Assembly: GCF_014646755.1 (NCBI RefSeq)
Contig: NZ_BMNW01000001.1
Location: 576,039-640,038, forward strand
DNA from: Pseudomonas asuensis
Lineage (GTDB): Bacteria > Pseudomonadota > Gammaproteobacteria > Pseudomonadales > Pseudomonadaceae
Direction of reading: 5' to 3'
Length of the DNA stretch: 64,000 nucleotides
The translations under genes and the position numbers were made by a program. The notes beneath the pieces are model-generated. The model ran no database searches and had not been told where the DNA came from. It saw only the letters and a program-made list of their open reading frames with translations. How positions within the stretch are numbered: position 1 is the stretch's first letter; the number at the start of each line of letters is the position of its first letter. Below, piece by piece: positions 11,144 to 21,027 of the stretch.

Positions 11144-12159
11144 TGCGACGCCCCATGTGCATGACGCTCAGCAATAGCCTCCGCCAACTGGTTGACAGCC
11201 ATGGCGTACATGACGCTGCGGTTGTAGCGCGTGATTGCGTAAAAATTAGGCAGGCCCATCCAGTACTCCGGGCCTGAATTGCCGTCCAACCGGAACGAGG
11301 TTACACGTAGGTCATCCCTCAGGGGCTCGGATGGGTTCCAGCCCAGCGCACGCAACTCTGCCACGCTTTTGATGGGTTCGATACCCTGAACAACGCCTTG
11401 CTCTACTTTATCGCCACGCACTTGAGCACGTACAGCCACGGTGCCGCCTGCCGTCCAGCCGTGACGCTTGAAATAGCTGGCGACACTACCGATCGCATCG
11501 GCTTTGTCGTTCCAGATATCAATATGGCCGCTTCCATCAAAGTCCACGGCATAGGCGCGAAAACTGCCTGGCATGAACTGGGGAAGCCCCATGGCGCCTG
11601 CATAAGAGCCGGTCAAGCTAAGCGGATCAACCTGCTGCTCACGACTCAAGAGTAGAAATTCACGCAGCTGATCCCGAAAGAACGGTGCCCGTTGAGGATA
11701 ATCAAAGGCTAGAGTCGACAGCGCATCCAGCACCCGATAGTTGCCCTTGTTTCGGCCATAAAAGGTTTCTACGCCAATGATGGCAACGATGAACTGAGGC
11801 TGGACGCCATACTCACGCTCGGCTTTCGCCAAGGCTTCGGCATTTTCGTTCCAGAACGCTACCCCTTGCTCGATACGCTTGTCGGTAACGAAGATAGGCC
11901 GATATTCACTCCAAGGCTTTACCCGCTCAGCTGGGCGAGAAATAGCATCAAGAATACTCTGCTTGCGCTCCACCTCGCCAAACAGGTCCTTTAACTGCTG
12001 TCCAGCAAAGCCATAATTACGCGTCATCTCATTGATGAAGCTGGCAACCTGAGGCGAATCGTCATAGTCACCGGCAGTTGCGGCGCCTGTGAACCCTATC
12101 GCTCCCAGCAGACCGAAGCACTGAAGGCAGCGGCCCATCCATCCAAACGGTGTCAGCAT
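11140..12159 (-). CDS. mltB: MltB-family lytic murein transglycosylase
   Basis: Peptidoglycan-cleaving enzyme of the SLT2/MltB family. After a signal-like segment ending near ATAG, the catalytic domain shows IIGVETFYGRNKG with the catalytic Glu, GSYAGAMGLPQFMP, and VDFDGSGHIDIW. The 339-residue length fits MltB without a peptidoglycan-binding domain. I start at the ATG at 12159, which has AAGGA five bases upstream; the GTG at 12171 would add four residues. I see no clear lipobox Cys in the usual place, so a soluble periplasmic form (SltB type) is possible. It sits between rodA and rlpA, as in Pseudomonas. Confidence 0.92.
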   Translation of the reverse strand: MLTPFGWMGRCLQCFGLLGAIGFTGAATAGDYDDSPQVASFINEMTRNYGFAGQQLKDLFGEVERKQSILDAISRPAERVKPWSEYRPIFVTDKRIEQGVAFWNENAEALAKAEREYGVQPQFIVAIIGVETFYGRNKGNYRVLDALSTLAFDYPQRAPFFRDQLREFLLLSREQQVDPLSLTGSYAGAMGLPQFMPGSFRAYAVDFDGSGHIDIWNDKADAIGSVASYFKRHGWTAGGTVAVRAQVRGDKVEQGVVQGIEPIKSVAELRALGWNPSEPLRDDLRVTSFRLDGNSGPEYWMGLPNFYAITRYNRSVMYAMAVNQLAEAIAERHAHGASQ

Positions 12160-12176
12160 TGCGTCCTTCACTTAAA

Positions 12177-13322
12177 TCACGATTGGGCGATCCACTTCCG
12201 GTGTGTATGGATCGCCATCAAAACTCCAAAACCGCACAGCAACGTCACAACGGACGTACCGCCATAGCTGATAAACGGTAACGGCACCCCAACCACAGGC
12301 AGCAAACCGCTGACCATGCCAATATTAATGAAGACATAAACAAAAAATGTCATCGTCACGCTACCAGCCAACAGCTTGCCAAACAATGTTTGTGCCTGGA
12401 TGGTAATCGTAAGCCCTCGCCCTATCAGTAGCAGGTACAAGCACAGCAGCAGACATACGCCAACCATGCCGAACTCTTCTCCAAGGACGGCAATGATAAA
12501 GTCCGTATGGCTTTCGGGCAAAAAATCCAGATGAGATTGCGTTCCCAAAAGCCAACCCTTGCCAAATACACCACCGGATCCGATGGCTGCCTTCGACTGA
12601 ATGATGTTCCATCCAGACCCCAAGGGGTCCATTTCGGGATCAAGAAAGGTCAACACCCGCCGCTTTTGATAATCGTGCATGACGAAGAACCACATTGCGA
12701 CGGCAACCGGTGCCGCAGCTGCTACCGCGCCAATGAGCCAGCGCCACTGCATTCCTCCGACGAATAGCACAAAACCACCCGAGGCCAGAATCAGCATGGC
12801 CGTCCCAAGATCGGGCTGATCAAGAATCAGTACGAAAGGTATGCCGATTGTAATCAGGCTTACAACGATGTGCTTGAAGCTGGGCGGAAGACTGCGCTTG
12901 GATAGATACCACGCCACCATCATGGGCATGAGCAGCTTCATGAACTCGGATGGCTGAAAACGAATGACCCCTGGGATATTGATCCAGCGTGTGGCGCCCA
13001 TGGCGTTATGGCCCATGACGTCAACGACCACCAGCAGCGCAACGCCGATTAAGTACCCCAAAGGTACCCAACGAGCCATGAAACGAGGCTCAAACTGCGC
13101 AATCACAATCATGGCCACCAGGCCAAGCCCAAAGGAGGTGCCCTGCTTGATTACCAGATCCCAGCTCTTGCCACTGGCTGAATACAACACGAACAACCCG
13201 ACAGCCCCGAGCATGAGCAATATCAACAGTAGAGGGCCGTCAATATGCATGCGCTGCAACAAGGTGGAACGGCGGCGCATGACGTCGCCTTCGGGTATCG
13301 TTCGGTCGAAGTTAGAATTCAT
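12177..13322 (-). CDS. rodA: Rod-shape SEDS glycosyltransferase RodA
   Basis: Polytopic inner-membrane peptidoglycan polymerase of the elongasome that works with PBP2. About ten hydrophobic segments are visible. SEDS motifs are present: GHNAMGATRWI, QPSEFMKL, LPESHTDFIIAVLGEEFG in the large periplasmic loop, and the C-terminal PVVGVPLPFISYGGTS. The ATG overlaps the mrdA stop codon (ATGA), coupling RodA to its transpeptidase partner. Confidence 0.96.
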   Translation of the reverse strand: MNSNFDRTIPEGDVMRRRSTLLQRMHIDGPLLLILLMLGAVGLFVLYSASGKSWDLVIKQGTSFGLGLVAMIVIAQFEPRFMARWVPLGYLIGVALLVVVDVMGHNAMGATRWINIPGVIRFQPSEFMKLLMPMMVAWYLSKRSLPPSFKHIVVSLITIGIPFVLILDQPDLGTAMLILASGGFVLFVGGMQWRWLIGAVAAAAPVAVAMWFFVMHDYQKRRVLTFLDPEMDPLGSGWNIIQSKAAIGSGGVFGKGWLLGTQSHLDFLPESHTDFIIAVLGEEFGMVGVCLLLCLYLLLIGRGLTITIQAQTLFGKLLAGSVTMTFFVYVFINIGMVSGLLPVVGVPLPFISYGGTSVVTLLCGFGVLMAIHTHRKWIAQS

Positions 13323-15208
13323 GGCTTGGTTGACTCCGCAACGACCGGCTTGGCGTATTCAGCCTTGAGCTTGCCATTTTCATCCAACAGCCAGGCATCA
13401 GCGACTTCCTTGAGTACAGGCGCCGCAACGCCGCTGCCAGACTCTCCATTTTCGACCATAACGGAGATGGCTATCTGTGGGTTGTCTGCCGGCGCAAACC
13501 CTACGAACAAAGCATGGTCACGATGGCGCTCTTTAAGCGCGGCAGAGTTGTAACGCTCGTTCTGACGAATCGCGACTACCTGTGCAGTACCACTTTTACC
13601 CGCGATCCGGTAAGCCGCTGTAGCGCCCATCTTATGAGCAGTACCACGCGGTGCATGAACCACTGCCTCCATACCCTGAGTAATACGATCCCAGTTTGCG
13701 GGATCCTTGAGCAGGATATCGGGCATTGGATTTGAATCCACCGGAGGCTGATTCTCGATAGTTTTAGCCAGATGCGGGCGAATCCATTTGCCATGACTGG
13801 CGATAAGACTGGTAGCCTGGGCCAGCTGCAAAGGCGTTGTTTGCATATAGCCCTGGCCGATCCCTAGGATCAGCGTTTCACCAGGGAACCATACCTGACG
13901 CCGCGTGACCCGCTTCCATTCCCGTGACGGCATCAGACCCGAGGCCTCTTCGAACATATCCAGCGAAACCCGTTGCCCGATACCAAAGCGATTCAGGTAG
14001 TCATGCAACCGATCGATACCAATCTTATGGGCAAGATCATAGAAATAAGTATCGTTGGAACGCATGATGGCTGTTTCCAGATCAACCCAGCCATCACCGC
14101 TATGATTCCAGTTGCGGTACTTGTGATCGTAATTGGGTAGTTGGTAGTAACCCGGGTCGAATACTCGGGTACTCGGCGTCACCACGCCAGCATCCAGCCC
14201 GGACAGTGCTACTACTGGCTTAATTGTGGAACCTGGCGGATATAGGCCGCGCAAGACACGGTTATACAGTGGCCGGTCAATCGAGTCGCGAAGCTCTGCG
14301 TAGTCCTTGAAGCTGATACCCGCAACGAACAGATTAGGGTTATAACTAGGCTGGCTGACCATGGCTAGCACTTCTCCCGTACGCGGCTGAATGGCTACGA
14401 TAGCTCCGCGTCTTCCGCCCAAGGCTTTTTCCGCAGCTGCCTGCAGATTCGCATCCAGGGTCAGAACGATATCCTTCCCAGGCTTCGGATCGGTACGATT
14501 GAGTACCCGCAACACTCGACCACGAGCATTGGTTTCGACTTCTTCATACCCTACCTGCCCATGAAGCTCGCTCTCGTAAAACCGCTCGATGCCGGTTTTA
14601 CCAATATGGTGAGTGCCGCTGTAATTGACCGGGTCGAGCTTTTTCAGCTCCTGTTCGTTAATCCGGCCCACATACCCAACCGAGTGCGCAAAGTGCTCAC
14701 CCAAAGGATAATGCCGTACCAGCTGGGCGGCGACATCAATGCCAGGCAACCGAAACTGATTGACCGCAATACGGGCAATCTGGTCTTCGGTCAGCTCAAA
14801 TAGAATAGGGACAGGTTCAAAAGGACGACGCCCCTGTCGCATCCGCTTTTCGAAAAGCTCCTTGTCTTCAGGCTGCAATCCAAGAACTTCGACAACCGTG
14901 TCGAGTGTCTTTTTCCAATCCCCTGCTCGCTCACGCGTAACGGTTAGGCTGAAGCTGGGCCTGTTGTCTGCGAGAATGACGCCGTTTCGGTCATAAATCA
15001 GCCCCCGCGTTGGCGGAATCGGCTGAACATGGACACGATTGTTCTCGGAAAGAGTGGAGTGATAGTCATATTGCATGACCTGCAGGTAGTACATACGCGC
15101 TACCAGCAGGCACGACAAGAACGCAATCACGGCCATGCCGATGAACACGCGCGAACGGACCTGGCGAGCGTCTTTTTCGTGGTCCTTGAGACGAATCGGT
15201 TGCGGCAT
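13319..15208 (-). CDS. mrdA: Penicillin-binding protein 2
   Basis: Class B penicillin-binding protein that cross-links peptidoglycan during cell elongation. A single N-terminal membrane helix (about residues 22-42) is followed by the pedestal domain (RGLIYDRNGVILADN) and a transpeptidase domain with the nucleophile motif S-T-I-K after PPG, S-N-D within MRSNDTYFYD, and K-S-G-T. At 629 residues the length is normal. Pseudomonas genomes often call it pbpA. It lies 18 bases downstream of rlmH and overlaps rodA. Confidence 0.96.
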   Translation of the reverse strand: MPQPIRLKDHEKDARQVRSRVFIGMAVIAFLSCLLVARMYYLQVMQYDYHSTLSENNRVHVQPIPPTRGLIYDRNGVILADNRPSFSLTVTRERAGDWKKTLDTVVEVLGLQPEDKELFEKRMRQGRRPFEPVPILFELTEDQIARIAVNQFRLPGIDVAAQLVRHYPLGEHFAHSVGYVGRINEQELKKLDPVNYSGTHHIGKTGIERFYESELHGQVGYEEVETNARGRVLRVLNRTDPKPGKDIVLTLDANLQAAAEKALGGRRGAIVAIQPRTGEVLAMVSQPSYNPNLFVAGISFKDYAELRDSIDRPLYNRVLRGLYPPGSTIKPVVALSGLDAGVVTPSTRVFDPGYYQLPNYDHKYRNWNHSGDGWVDLETAIMRSNDTYFYDLAHKIGIDRLHDYLNRFGIGQRVSLDMFEEASGLMPSREWKRVTRRQVWFPGETLILGIGQGYMQTTPLQLAQATSLIASHGKWIRPHLAKTIENQPPVDSNPMPDILLKDPANWDRITQGMEAVVHAPRGTAHKMGATAAYRIAGKSGTAQVVAIRQNERYNSAALKERHRDHALFVGFAPADNPQIAISVMVENGESGSGVAAPVLKEVADAWLLDENGKLKAEYAKPVVAESTKP

Positions 15209-15226
15209 CGACGAGTGGAAACGAGA

Positions 15227-15694
15227 TTACTTGTGGTAAGGGTGCCCAGCCAATAGCGTCCAGGCTCGATAAATCTGCTCGCCGACTAGAATACGTACCA
15301 GCGGGTGAGGCAAGGTCAAGGGTGATAATGACCAACGCTGCTCACTACGCGCCATGACCTCCGGCGCGAGCCCTTCCGGGCCACCGACCATGAGATTGAC
15401 GTTACGGGCATCAAGTCGCCAGCGGGAAAGTGTTTCAGCCAGTTGCTCCGTGCTCCACGGTCGACCGCCCACCTCCAGCGTTACTATACGCTCTCCTGGC
15501 TGAACCTTTGCCAACATGGCTTCACCTTCCTGGCGGATAAGCCTGGCCACATCAGCATTTTTGCCTCGCGTATTGAGTGGAATCTCCACCAGTTCGAGAG
15601 GCAGTTCAGGCGGGAGGCGCTTGACGTACTCTTGCCAACCTTCTTCAACCCAACGCGGCATGCGCGAGCCGACTGCGATCAATCGCACACGCAC
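15227..15694 (-). CDS. rlmH: 23S rRNA pseudouridine-1915 N3-methyltransferase
   Basis: SPOUT-class methyltransferase that methylates pseudouridine 1915 in helix 69 of 23S rRNA on the 70S ribosome. The 155-residue protein starts [13 protein letters not shown] and contains GGPEGL of the SAM-binding trefoil knot and the C-terminal [20 protein letters not shown], all typical of RlmH. The gene lies eight bases after rsfS. Confidence 0.97.
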   Translation of the reverse strand: MRVRLIAVGSRMPRWVEEGWQEYVKRLPPELPLELVEIPLNTRGKNADVARLIRQEGEAMLAKVQPGERIVTLEVGGRPWSTEQLAETLSRWRLDARNVNLMVGGPEGLAPEVMARSEQRWSLSPLTLPHPLVRILVGEQIYRAWTLLAGHPYHK

Positions 15695-15702
15695 GGTATT
15701 AC

Positions 15703-16053
15703 TTACTCACCATGAGCTGCGCGGCTTTGCTCTGCACCACGCCAGAGGCGTTCCAGATCATAGAATTCGCGGGTAGTCGGCAGCATGACGTGTACGACAA
15801 CGTCACCCAGATCCAGTAACGCCCACTCGCCTGCTTCCAGCCCTTCACTACCCAAAGGCCGGACACCATTCTTCTTGACCTTTTCTATCACGTTATCTGC
15901 CAGGGACTTCACGTGACGGCTTGAGGTGCCGCTTGCGATAACCATGACATCAGTCACGCTGGTCTTGTCTCGTACATCCAGAACGGTAATGTCCTGGGCC
16001 TTCATATCTTCCAGCGCGTCAACCGCCAGTTGAACGAGTTGTTCACTTTGCAT
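15703..16053 (-). CDS. rsfS: Ribosome silencing factor
   Basis: DUF143/Iojap-family protein that binds ribosomal protein uL14 and blocks subunit joining, mostly in stationary phase. The 116-residue protein contains [22 protein letters not shown] and [11 protein letters not shown] and ends with the GDVVVHVM strand and EFYDLERLW, as in the family. It sits between nadD and rlmH, a widely conserved order. Confidence 0.96.
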   Translation of the reverse strand: MQSEQLVQLAVDALEDMKAQDITVLDVRDKTSVTDVMVIASGTSSRHVKSLADNVIEKVKKNGVRPLGSEGLEAGEWALLDLGDVVVHVMLPTTREFYDLERLWRGAEQSRAAHGE

Positions 16054-16074
16054 AACTACGTATAAACCTCATAT

Positions 16075-16719
16075 TCAAGTCGTAGCACGGTACAGGCCGT
16101 GCTTTTCGATATAGATCATTACTGCGTCCGGCACGAGGTAGCGCACCGACTTTCCTGCTGCAAGCAGACCTCTTATTTGCGTGGCAGATACCGCCAAAGG
16201 CGTCTGCCAGATATAAGTGATCTGCCCCGCCGGCCCGGAAAGCGCCTGCGGATCAGGCTGCGTACGCGCAGCGATAAGATCGCACAGCTCTTGGGGAGGC
16301 TCGCTGTCCGCGTCGGGACGCTGCAGGACCAGAATGTGGCAATGATCCAAGAGTTCATTCCATCGATGCCATCCTGGCAATCCACAAAAGGCATCCCAGC
16401 CCAGCATCAGTAAAAGCTGTACATGCGGCCCCATCTCCCGCCGCAGCACTTCAAGCGTTTCGATCGTATAGGAAGGGCGTTCACGTCGAAACTCGATATC
16501 ATCAACACGCAAATACTCAACATTCTCGACTGCCAGCTTGACCATCTCCAAGCGCTGCCGAGCAGAGACCTGTGGAGCACCACGATGAGGTGGACGCGCG
16601 CCAGGAATCAGCCGCAACTCATCAAGCTCAAGTTGCTCGGCCACTTCTAGCGCACTGCGCAAATGACCGATATGAACCGGATCAAAAGTGCCGCCGAATA
16701 ACCCGATACGCGTGGTCAT
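16075..16719 (-). CDS. nadD: Nicotinate-nucleotide adenylyltransferase
   Basis: Makes deamido-NAD from nicotinate mononucleotide and ATP. Nucleotidyltransferase motifs are present: [13 protein letters not shown] near the N-terminus (HxGH) and SATQIRGLL near residue 190 (the S-x-T-x-x-R type motif). The ATG at 16719 overlaps the proA stop codon by one base (TGATG); the TTG at 16722 would add a single Met. The length (214 aa) is normal. Confidence 0.96.
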   Translation of the reverse strand: MTTRIGLFGGTFDPVHIGHLRSALEVAEQLELDELRLIPGARPPHRGAPQVSARQRLEMVKLAVENVEYLRVDDIEFRRERPSYTIETLEVLRREMGPHVQLLLMLGWDAFCGLPGWHRWNELLDHCHILVLQRPDADSEPPQELCDLIAARTQPDPQALSGPAGQITYIWQTPLAVSATQIRGLLAAGKSVRYLVPDAVMIYIEKHGLYRATT

Positions 16720-17978
16720 CAAGAACGAACTTGCCCGTCGCCAAGGACGATGTATTTTTCACTGGTAAGACCTTCCAGACCTACCGGCCCACGGGCATGC
16801 AACTTGTCAGTCGAAATACCGATTTCAGCGCCAAGCCCGTATTCAAAGCCATCAGCAAAACAGGTAGGCGCATTGACCATCACAGAGCTCGAATCAACCT
16901 CGGCCAGAAACTGACGTGAACGACCCAAATCCTCTGTCACAATGGCATCCGTATGATGCGAGCCATAATGATTGATGTGAGCGATGGCCTCATCCAGATC
17001 AGTGACTACCTTGATCGACAAAATCGGAGCCAGATATTCCGTGCTCCAGTCTTCTTCGCGAGCAGGTGTGACGTCGATAATATCACGTGTGCGTTCGCAC
17101 CCTCTTAACTCCACGCCTTTTTCGCGTAGCGAGGCGGCAATAGCGGGCATAAAGGTGCTGGCAACTCCCGCATGTACCAGAAGCGTTTCCATCGCCCCGC
17201 AAATACCATAACGATAGCACTTGGCATTAAACGCAATACGATGCGCCTTTTCCAGATCAGCTTGATCATCCACATAAACGTGGCAGATACCATCCAGATG
17301 CTTGATCACAGGGACCCGCGCATCCTGGCTGATTCGCTCGATCAGCCCTTTTCCTCCGCGAGGAACGATCACATCCACATAGTCAGGCATGGTGATCAGG
17401 GCGCCAACTGCAGCACGATCTGTTGTTTCGACCACCTGAACTGCTGCTGCCGGTAACCCTGCCGAGGCAAGCCCGTCCTGGATACACAGCGCAATAGCCC
17501 GGTTGGAATGAATGGCTTCGGAGCCGCCCCTTAAAATCGTGGCGTTACCCGACTTCAGGCACAAGCTGGCAGCATCAATAGTCACATTGGGGCGCGACTC
17601 GTAAATGATACCAATAACACCCAGCGGGACACGCATCTTGCCAATCTGGATACCTGAAGGACGGTAACTCATATCGCGGATAGCACCCACAGGGTCCGGG
17701 AGTGCAGCAACCTGACGTAGCCCGGTAATCATGCCATCGATACGGGCTGGGGTTAGCGCCAGTCGGTCCAGCAGTGCCGAATCCAGGCCTGACGCACGCC
17801 CTGCAGCCAAATCTTTTTCATTTGCCTCGATCAGTAACGGTCGTGCACGATCCAGCGCCTCTGCAACCGTCAGAAGGGCGTTGTTCTTCTGCATAGTCGA
17901 AGCCCTGGCCAACAGCCGTGAGGCTTCACGGGCCGCACGGCCTAAACGGGTCATATAGTCGTGCACGGACTCGGTCAT
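16719..17978 (-). CDS. proA: Gamma-glutamyl phosphate reductase
   Basis: NADPH-dependent reduction of gamma-glutamyl phosphate to glutamate semialdehyde, the second step of proline synthesis. The 419-residue protein contains [25 protein letters not shown] in short conserved blocks, and the catalytic Cys lies in [14 protein letters not shown]. The gene is first in a leftward series proA-nadD-rsfS-rlmH-mrdA-rodA. No good Shine-Dalgarno precedes the ATG. Confidence 0.96.
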   Translation of the reverse strand: MTESVHDYMTRLGRAAREASRLLARASTMQKNNALLTVAEALDRARPLLIEANEKDLAAGRASGLDSALLDRLALTPARIDGMITGLRQVAALPDPVGAIRDMSYRPSGIQIGKMRVPLGVIGIIYESRPNVTIDAASLCLKSGNATILRGGSEAIHSNRAIALCIQDGLASAGLPAAAVQVVETTDRAAVGALITMPDYVDVIVPRGGKGLIERISQDARVPVIKHLDGICHVYVDDQADLEKAHRIAFNAKCYRYGICGAMETLLVHAGVASTFMPAIAASLREKGVELRGCERTRDIIDVTPAREEDWSTEYLAPILSIKVVTDLDEAIAHINHYGSHHTDAIVTEDLGRSRQFLAEVDSSSVMVNAPTCFADGFEYGLGAEIGISTDKLHARGPVGLEGLTSEKYIVLGDGQVRS

Positions 17979-18009
17979 GGCGAAAATGAGTTTGGCTGAA
18001 AATTAAACA

Positions 18010-18015
18010 ATTATA
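18010..18015 (-). promoter_or_regulatory. Candidate -10 box for proA
   Basis: A perfect TATAAT lies on the minus strand about 32 bases before the proA start codon. I could not find a convincing -35 hexamer at the right distance, so this is a candidate only. The remaining bases up to 18219 contain no other feature I can support. Confidence 0.4.
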
Positions 18016-18219
18016 CCGGGGGAAACCCAAGACGGACAGTCATCACATGCAGCCGTCATAGATTGAAAAGCTTTAATGCTCCTGCCTGAAACGCAGGACA
18101 GATGAGCCTAGGTATCATCGAGACGGCAAATCGGCTCTGATTCTGAGCGAGCTGTACTGAACCGCTCATCGCCTGGCCAGTCGAAAACGCGTTATATCCA
18201 AGGACTTACCATACCGCTC

Positions 18220-19542
18220 ATGACCGCTTTTCTTGCCGACCTGAATGCCTGGCTAGGTGCACATCCCCATTGGCTAGGGACTGTCCTATTCATCACAGCA
18301 TTTCTCGAGTGCCTGGCGCTGGCAGGTTTGCTTGTTCCTGGCACCGTTGCCTTGTTTGGCATCAGCGTATTGGCAGGAAGCGGTGTGCTGGGCCTTAGCG
18401 AAACGCTTATCCTGGGGTATCTGGGTGGACTGTTAGGCGATGCTGCGTCTTATTATCTTGGAAGGCGGTTTCACCAGAATATCCGCAGCCTTCCTGGATT
18501 ACGTACCCATCCAGAGTGGATTTCCTCGGCGGAAAGTTTTTTTCAACGCAATGGCATTACCAGCTTATTGATAGGCCGCTTCATAGGTCCGCTAAGGCCT
18601 ATGCTGCCAATGATTGCCGGAATGCTGGATATGCCAGTCATTCGCTTTGCGGTTGTAAGCCTCATTGCTGCGGCGGGTTGGTCGGCCGTATACCTGCTAC
18701 CAGGCTGGATGACCGGTGCAGCGTTTCGCCTTCCCCTGCCGCCCGACTTCTGGCCGCAGGCCGCCGTCGTAGCAGGTGGAGCGGCCGTTTTGCTTGCGTT
18801 CATCATGCATGCCACTCTACGCGGGCGCAGTGGCTCAACGTTTATAAGCGCTGCACTGACCTTTGCGCTTTTGCTTGCGTTGCTGCTGGGCTGGCAACAC
18901 TTACGCTCGCTGGACGAAGGTATCATGACGCTTGTCCAGGAACATCGGCAGCCATTCCTGAACAGTGTAGCGGTCATCATTACTCGCTTAGGCGACTTCC
19001 GAACCCAACTGATCGTAGCGGTTGTCCTGATTGTGTTGCTGGCAGCGATGCGCCAATGGCGCGGGATGTTTTTTGCCTTGGGTTCATTGCTAGGAACGGC
19101 AGTAGCCAACGGTACGCTGAAAAATCTGCTTGCACGGGCGCGCCCAGACATTCTTGCTGAGCCATTGACTACCTATAGCCTGCCTAGTGGACACAGTTCT
19201 GCATCGTTTGCCTTCTTTTTAACGCTGGGAATTTTAGCCTCACGGGGGCAATCTGCTCGGGTAAGACTGACAACGCTGGTCGTTGCCGCCCTACCCGCCT
19301 TAACCATTGCCACAACCCGTGTTTACCTGGGCGTACATTGGCCTACCGATGTCCTGGCGGGAGCGCTTCTAGCGGGTAGTTTCTGCGCGCTGAGCCTGGC
19401 CATCGTGCAACGCCAGGCAAGGCTCCAGCCTTTAACACTGCGCTTCTGGTGGATATTTATCCCGATTGCACTGGCTGTATTTACCTTTGCAGCAGCCTGG
19501 GCCTTACCCGTCGCCATAGAGCGCTATCTGCCTGCCACATGA
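18220..19542 (+). CDS. DedA-PAP2 fusion membrane protein
   Basis: A 440-residue polytopic protein. The N-terminal half (about residues 1-200) is a DedA/SNARE-associated domain, with FLECLALAGLLVPGT, GDAASYYLGRR and GRFIGPLRPMLPMIAGM. The C-terminal half is a type 2 phosphatidic acid phosphatase domain with KNLLARARP (about residue 302), PSGHSSASF (about 321) and TRVYLGVHWPTD (about 365); the last has Thr where the motif usually has Ser. DedA proteins are linked to undecaprenyl-phosphate and phospholipid transport and PAP2 domains to undecaprenyl-pyrophosphate dephosphorylation, so a role in lipid-carrier recycling is plausible but inferred. Confidence 0.88.
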   Translation: MTAFLADLNAWLGAHPHWLGTVLFITAFLECLALAGLLVPGTVALFGISVLAGSGVLGLSETLILGYLGGLLGDAASYYLGRRFHQNIRSLPGLRTHPEWISSAESFFQRNGITSLLIGRFIGPLRPMLPMIAGMLDMPVIRFAVVSLIAAAGWSAVYLLPGWMTGAAFRLPLPPDFWPQAAVVAGGAAVLLAFIMHATLRGRSGSTFISAALTFALLLALLLGWQHLRSLDEGIMTLVQEHRQPFLNSVAVIITRLGDFRTQLIVAVVLIVLLAAMRQWRGMFFALGSLLGTAVANGTLKNLLARARPDILAEPLTTYSLPSGHSSASFAFFLTLGILASRGQSARVRLTTLVVAALPALTIATTRVYLGVHWPTDVLAGALLAGSFCALSLAIVQRQARLQPLTLRFWWIFIPIALAVFTFAAAWALPVAIERYLPAT

Positions 19543-19551
19543 CAGCCTGCT

Positions 19552-20130
19552 TTATTCCTGCAGGCTGGATAACAACTCATGGAGGCGATCCAGACGCTCA
19601 CCCGGATCATCAAAAGACAATAATTCGCTTTTTTGCTCGGGTGTAAAAGGCAGTAAGTAGGCTAACTGATAACCCAATTCGCGCTGGCCACCCGCCGTCC
19701 CATCCAGGTCCAGCGCTACCACCATAGGGTGCTCGGCCAGCGCTTGCAGCAATGCCGCCAAGTCATCATGTTTATCGGTTAAAGGGCGTTCGGCCGGCTC
19801 GTCCAGCCACTCGACCGTACCGATGGTTAGCTGATCACTCTGAACTTCGGTCTCCAGCAAGCGGAACCGCCGTATACCTTCCACTCTAACTCCCAGCAAA
19901 CCATTGGATTGCTGTTGCCAGTCCTTGACAACAGCTTCGCAACCGAACCCTCCAAGGCTCGTCGGTGCAGTGCCCACCTCCTTGCCCTCAAGAATAGTCA
20001 CTACCCCAAAACCGATATCTTGCTTCAGGCAGCGACTGATCATATCTAGGTAGCGAGGCTCGAACAGCTGTAGATCCAAGGGGCAACCTGGGAATAGCGT
20101 GGTCGATAAAGGGAACAGGGGCAGCTTCAT
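19552..20130 (-). CDS. LON substrate-binding (N-terminal) domain protein
   Basis: A 192-residue protein that starts MKLPLFPLSTTLFPGCPLDLQ and contains FEPRYLDM, the signature of the N-terminal domain of Lon protease. No AAA+ or protease domain follows, so it is a stand-alone LON-domain protein such as those found across proteobacteria. Its molecular function is not established. It converges on the DedA-PAP2 gene with nine bases between their stop codons. Confidence 0.9.
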   Translation of the reverse strand: MKLPLFPLSTTLFPGCPLDLQLFEPRYLDMISRCLKQDIGFGVVTILEGKEVGTAPTSLGGFGCEAVVKDWQQQSNGLLGVRVEGIRRFRLLETEVQSDQLTIGTVEWLDEPAERPLTDKHDDLAALLQALAEHPMVVALDLDGTAGGQRELGYQLAYLLPFTPEQKSELLSFDDPGERLDRLHELLSSLQE

Positions 20131-20176
20131 ACTGGCGTCTCAATCTATCGTCAGGATTGCTTATTGACGCCTTTAA

Positions 20177-20199
20177 GTCCGCCACGTGCAATGGCGGAC
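20177..20199 (-). terminator. Terminator-like hairpin downstream of the PqiC-type gene
   Basis: A perfect 8-bp stem GTCCGCCA (20177-20184) / TGGCGGAC (20192-20199) with a 7-base loop. In the leftward direction it is followed by TTAAAGG, a poor U-tract, so termination may be partial. Confidence 0.5.
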
Positions 20200-20215
20200 C
20201 CGAAAAACTTCATAT

Positions 20216-20923
20216 TCAGAAGCGATAAACCTCCGCTCCCGTACGGATTGGAATGATTTTGGGACGCTTTGCTGGCAGGTCAATTTCTTGAGCTACCTGC
20301 GTCCTGGGTTGTTTCGAGGACAACTTGGCAGACTTTTTAGCAGCCTGTTCAGCAACGGTCACCGCACCGGACAGCTGTTTGGCCAGTTGCTGTAGAAGAA
20401 GGCTCTGAGCCCTCACCTGGTCAGCCTCGGTTCCGTCATGTTTTTCCTCCAAGTGAACCATACGGCTACCTCGGAGCTTCTCGTTGCCATCCAGTAAATG
20501 CCAGCGCGCATCGAGAACGGCTGGCTGTTGTGGGCCGGAGTCCAGACGAGAGATATCCAACTCAATCATGACTTCAGGCCTGTACCCCTCAGGTGCACTT
20601 CCTATCACGACCCTGTTACTGTTGAGGCGCCACGCCATCTGACGGAGCAGCACATGCTGCATGTCATCGGTGAGAGAGCCTGCCCAGCGCGCCTTGCCCT
20701 CGGAGAGGGAGCCATCGGAATGCCGCTGCAGCAGTGTTCTGCGCTGCAGGTAATTGGCAATGGTCAGGCTGCGAATTTGCACGGCGGAGCCGGCTTTGGT
20801 CTTGGGGACTGAAGCCGTCCCGCTGTCCAGCTGATAGTAATGAGCCGGATATAGGCTAGCGCACCCCCCCAGACCCAAGGTCATGGAGGCTGCAAGCAAT
20901 GCCATCAAACACATTCGCTTCAT
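20216..20923 (-). CDS. PqiC/YmbA-type ABC-transport auxiliary lipoprotein
   Basis: A lipoprotein of 235 residues with lipobox GLGGC (Cys at about residue 21) followed by ASLYPAHYYQLDSG, the typical opening of the PqiC/YmbA family (ABC-type transport auxiliary lipoprotein component). The segment YLQRRTLLQRHSDG to WAGSLTDDMQHVL fits the same family. E. coli PqiC works with PqiA and PqiB in lipid transport across the periplasm. No permease or MCE-domain gene lies beside this one in the window. The C-terminus (about residues 190-235) is Lys-rich and low in complexity. Confidence 0.75.
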   Translation of the reverse strand: MKRMCLMALLAASMTLGLGGCASLYPAHYYQLDSGTASVPKTKAGSAVQIRSLTIANYLQRRTLLQRHSDGSLSEGKARWAGSLTDDMQHVLLRQMAWRLNSNRVVIGSAPEGYRPEVMIELDISRLDSGPQQPAVLDARWHLLDGNEKLRGSRMVHLEEKHDGTEADQVRAQSLLLQQLAKQLSGAVTVAEQAAKKSAKLSSKQPRTQVAQEIDLPAKRPKIIPIRTGAEVYRF

Positions 20924-21027
20924 CGAATACCTACTGTCGAGCCACGTCCTGGCTGCTACCGATTACGTCGGACGAAAACAGACGGCGAATCATCCTAGAA
21001 TTTTACGCCGTCTTCCAGCCAATCCGA

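Noticed and set aside
18543-19151. A 202-codon open frame on the minus strand
   Set aside because: It is antisense within the DedA-PAP2 gene, whose motifs are clear.
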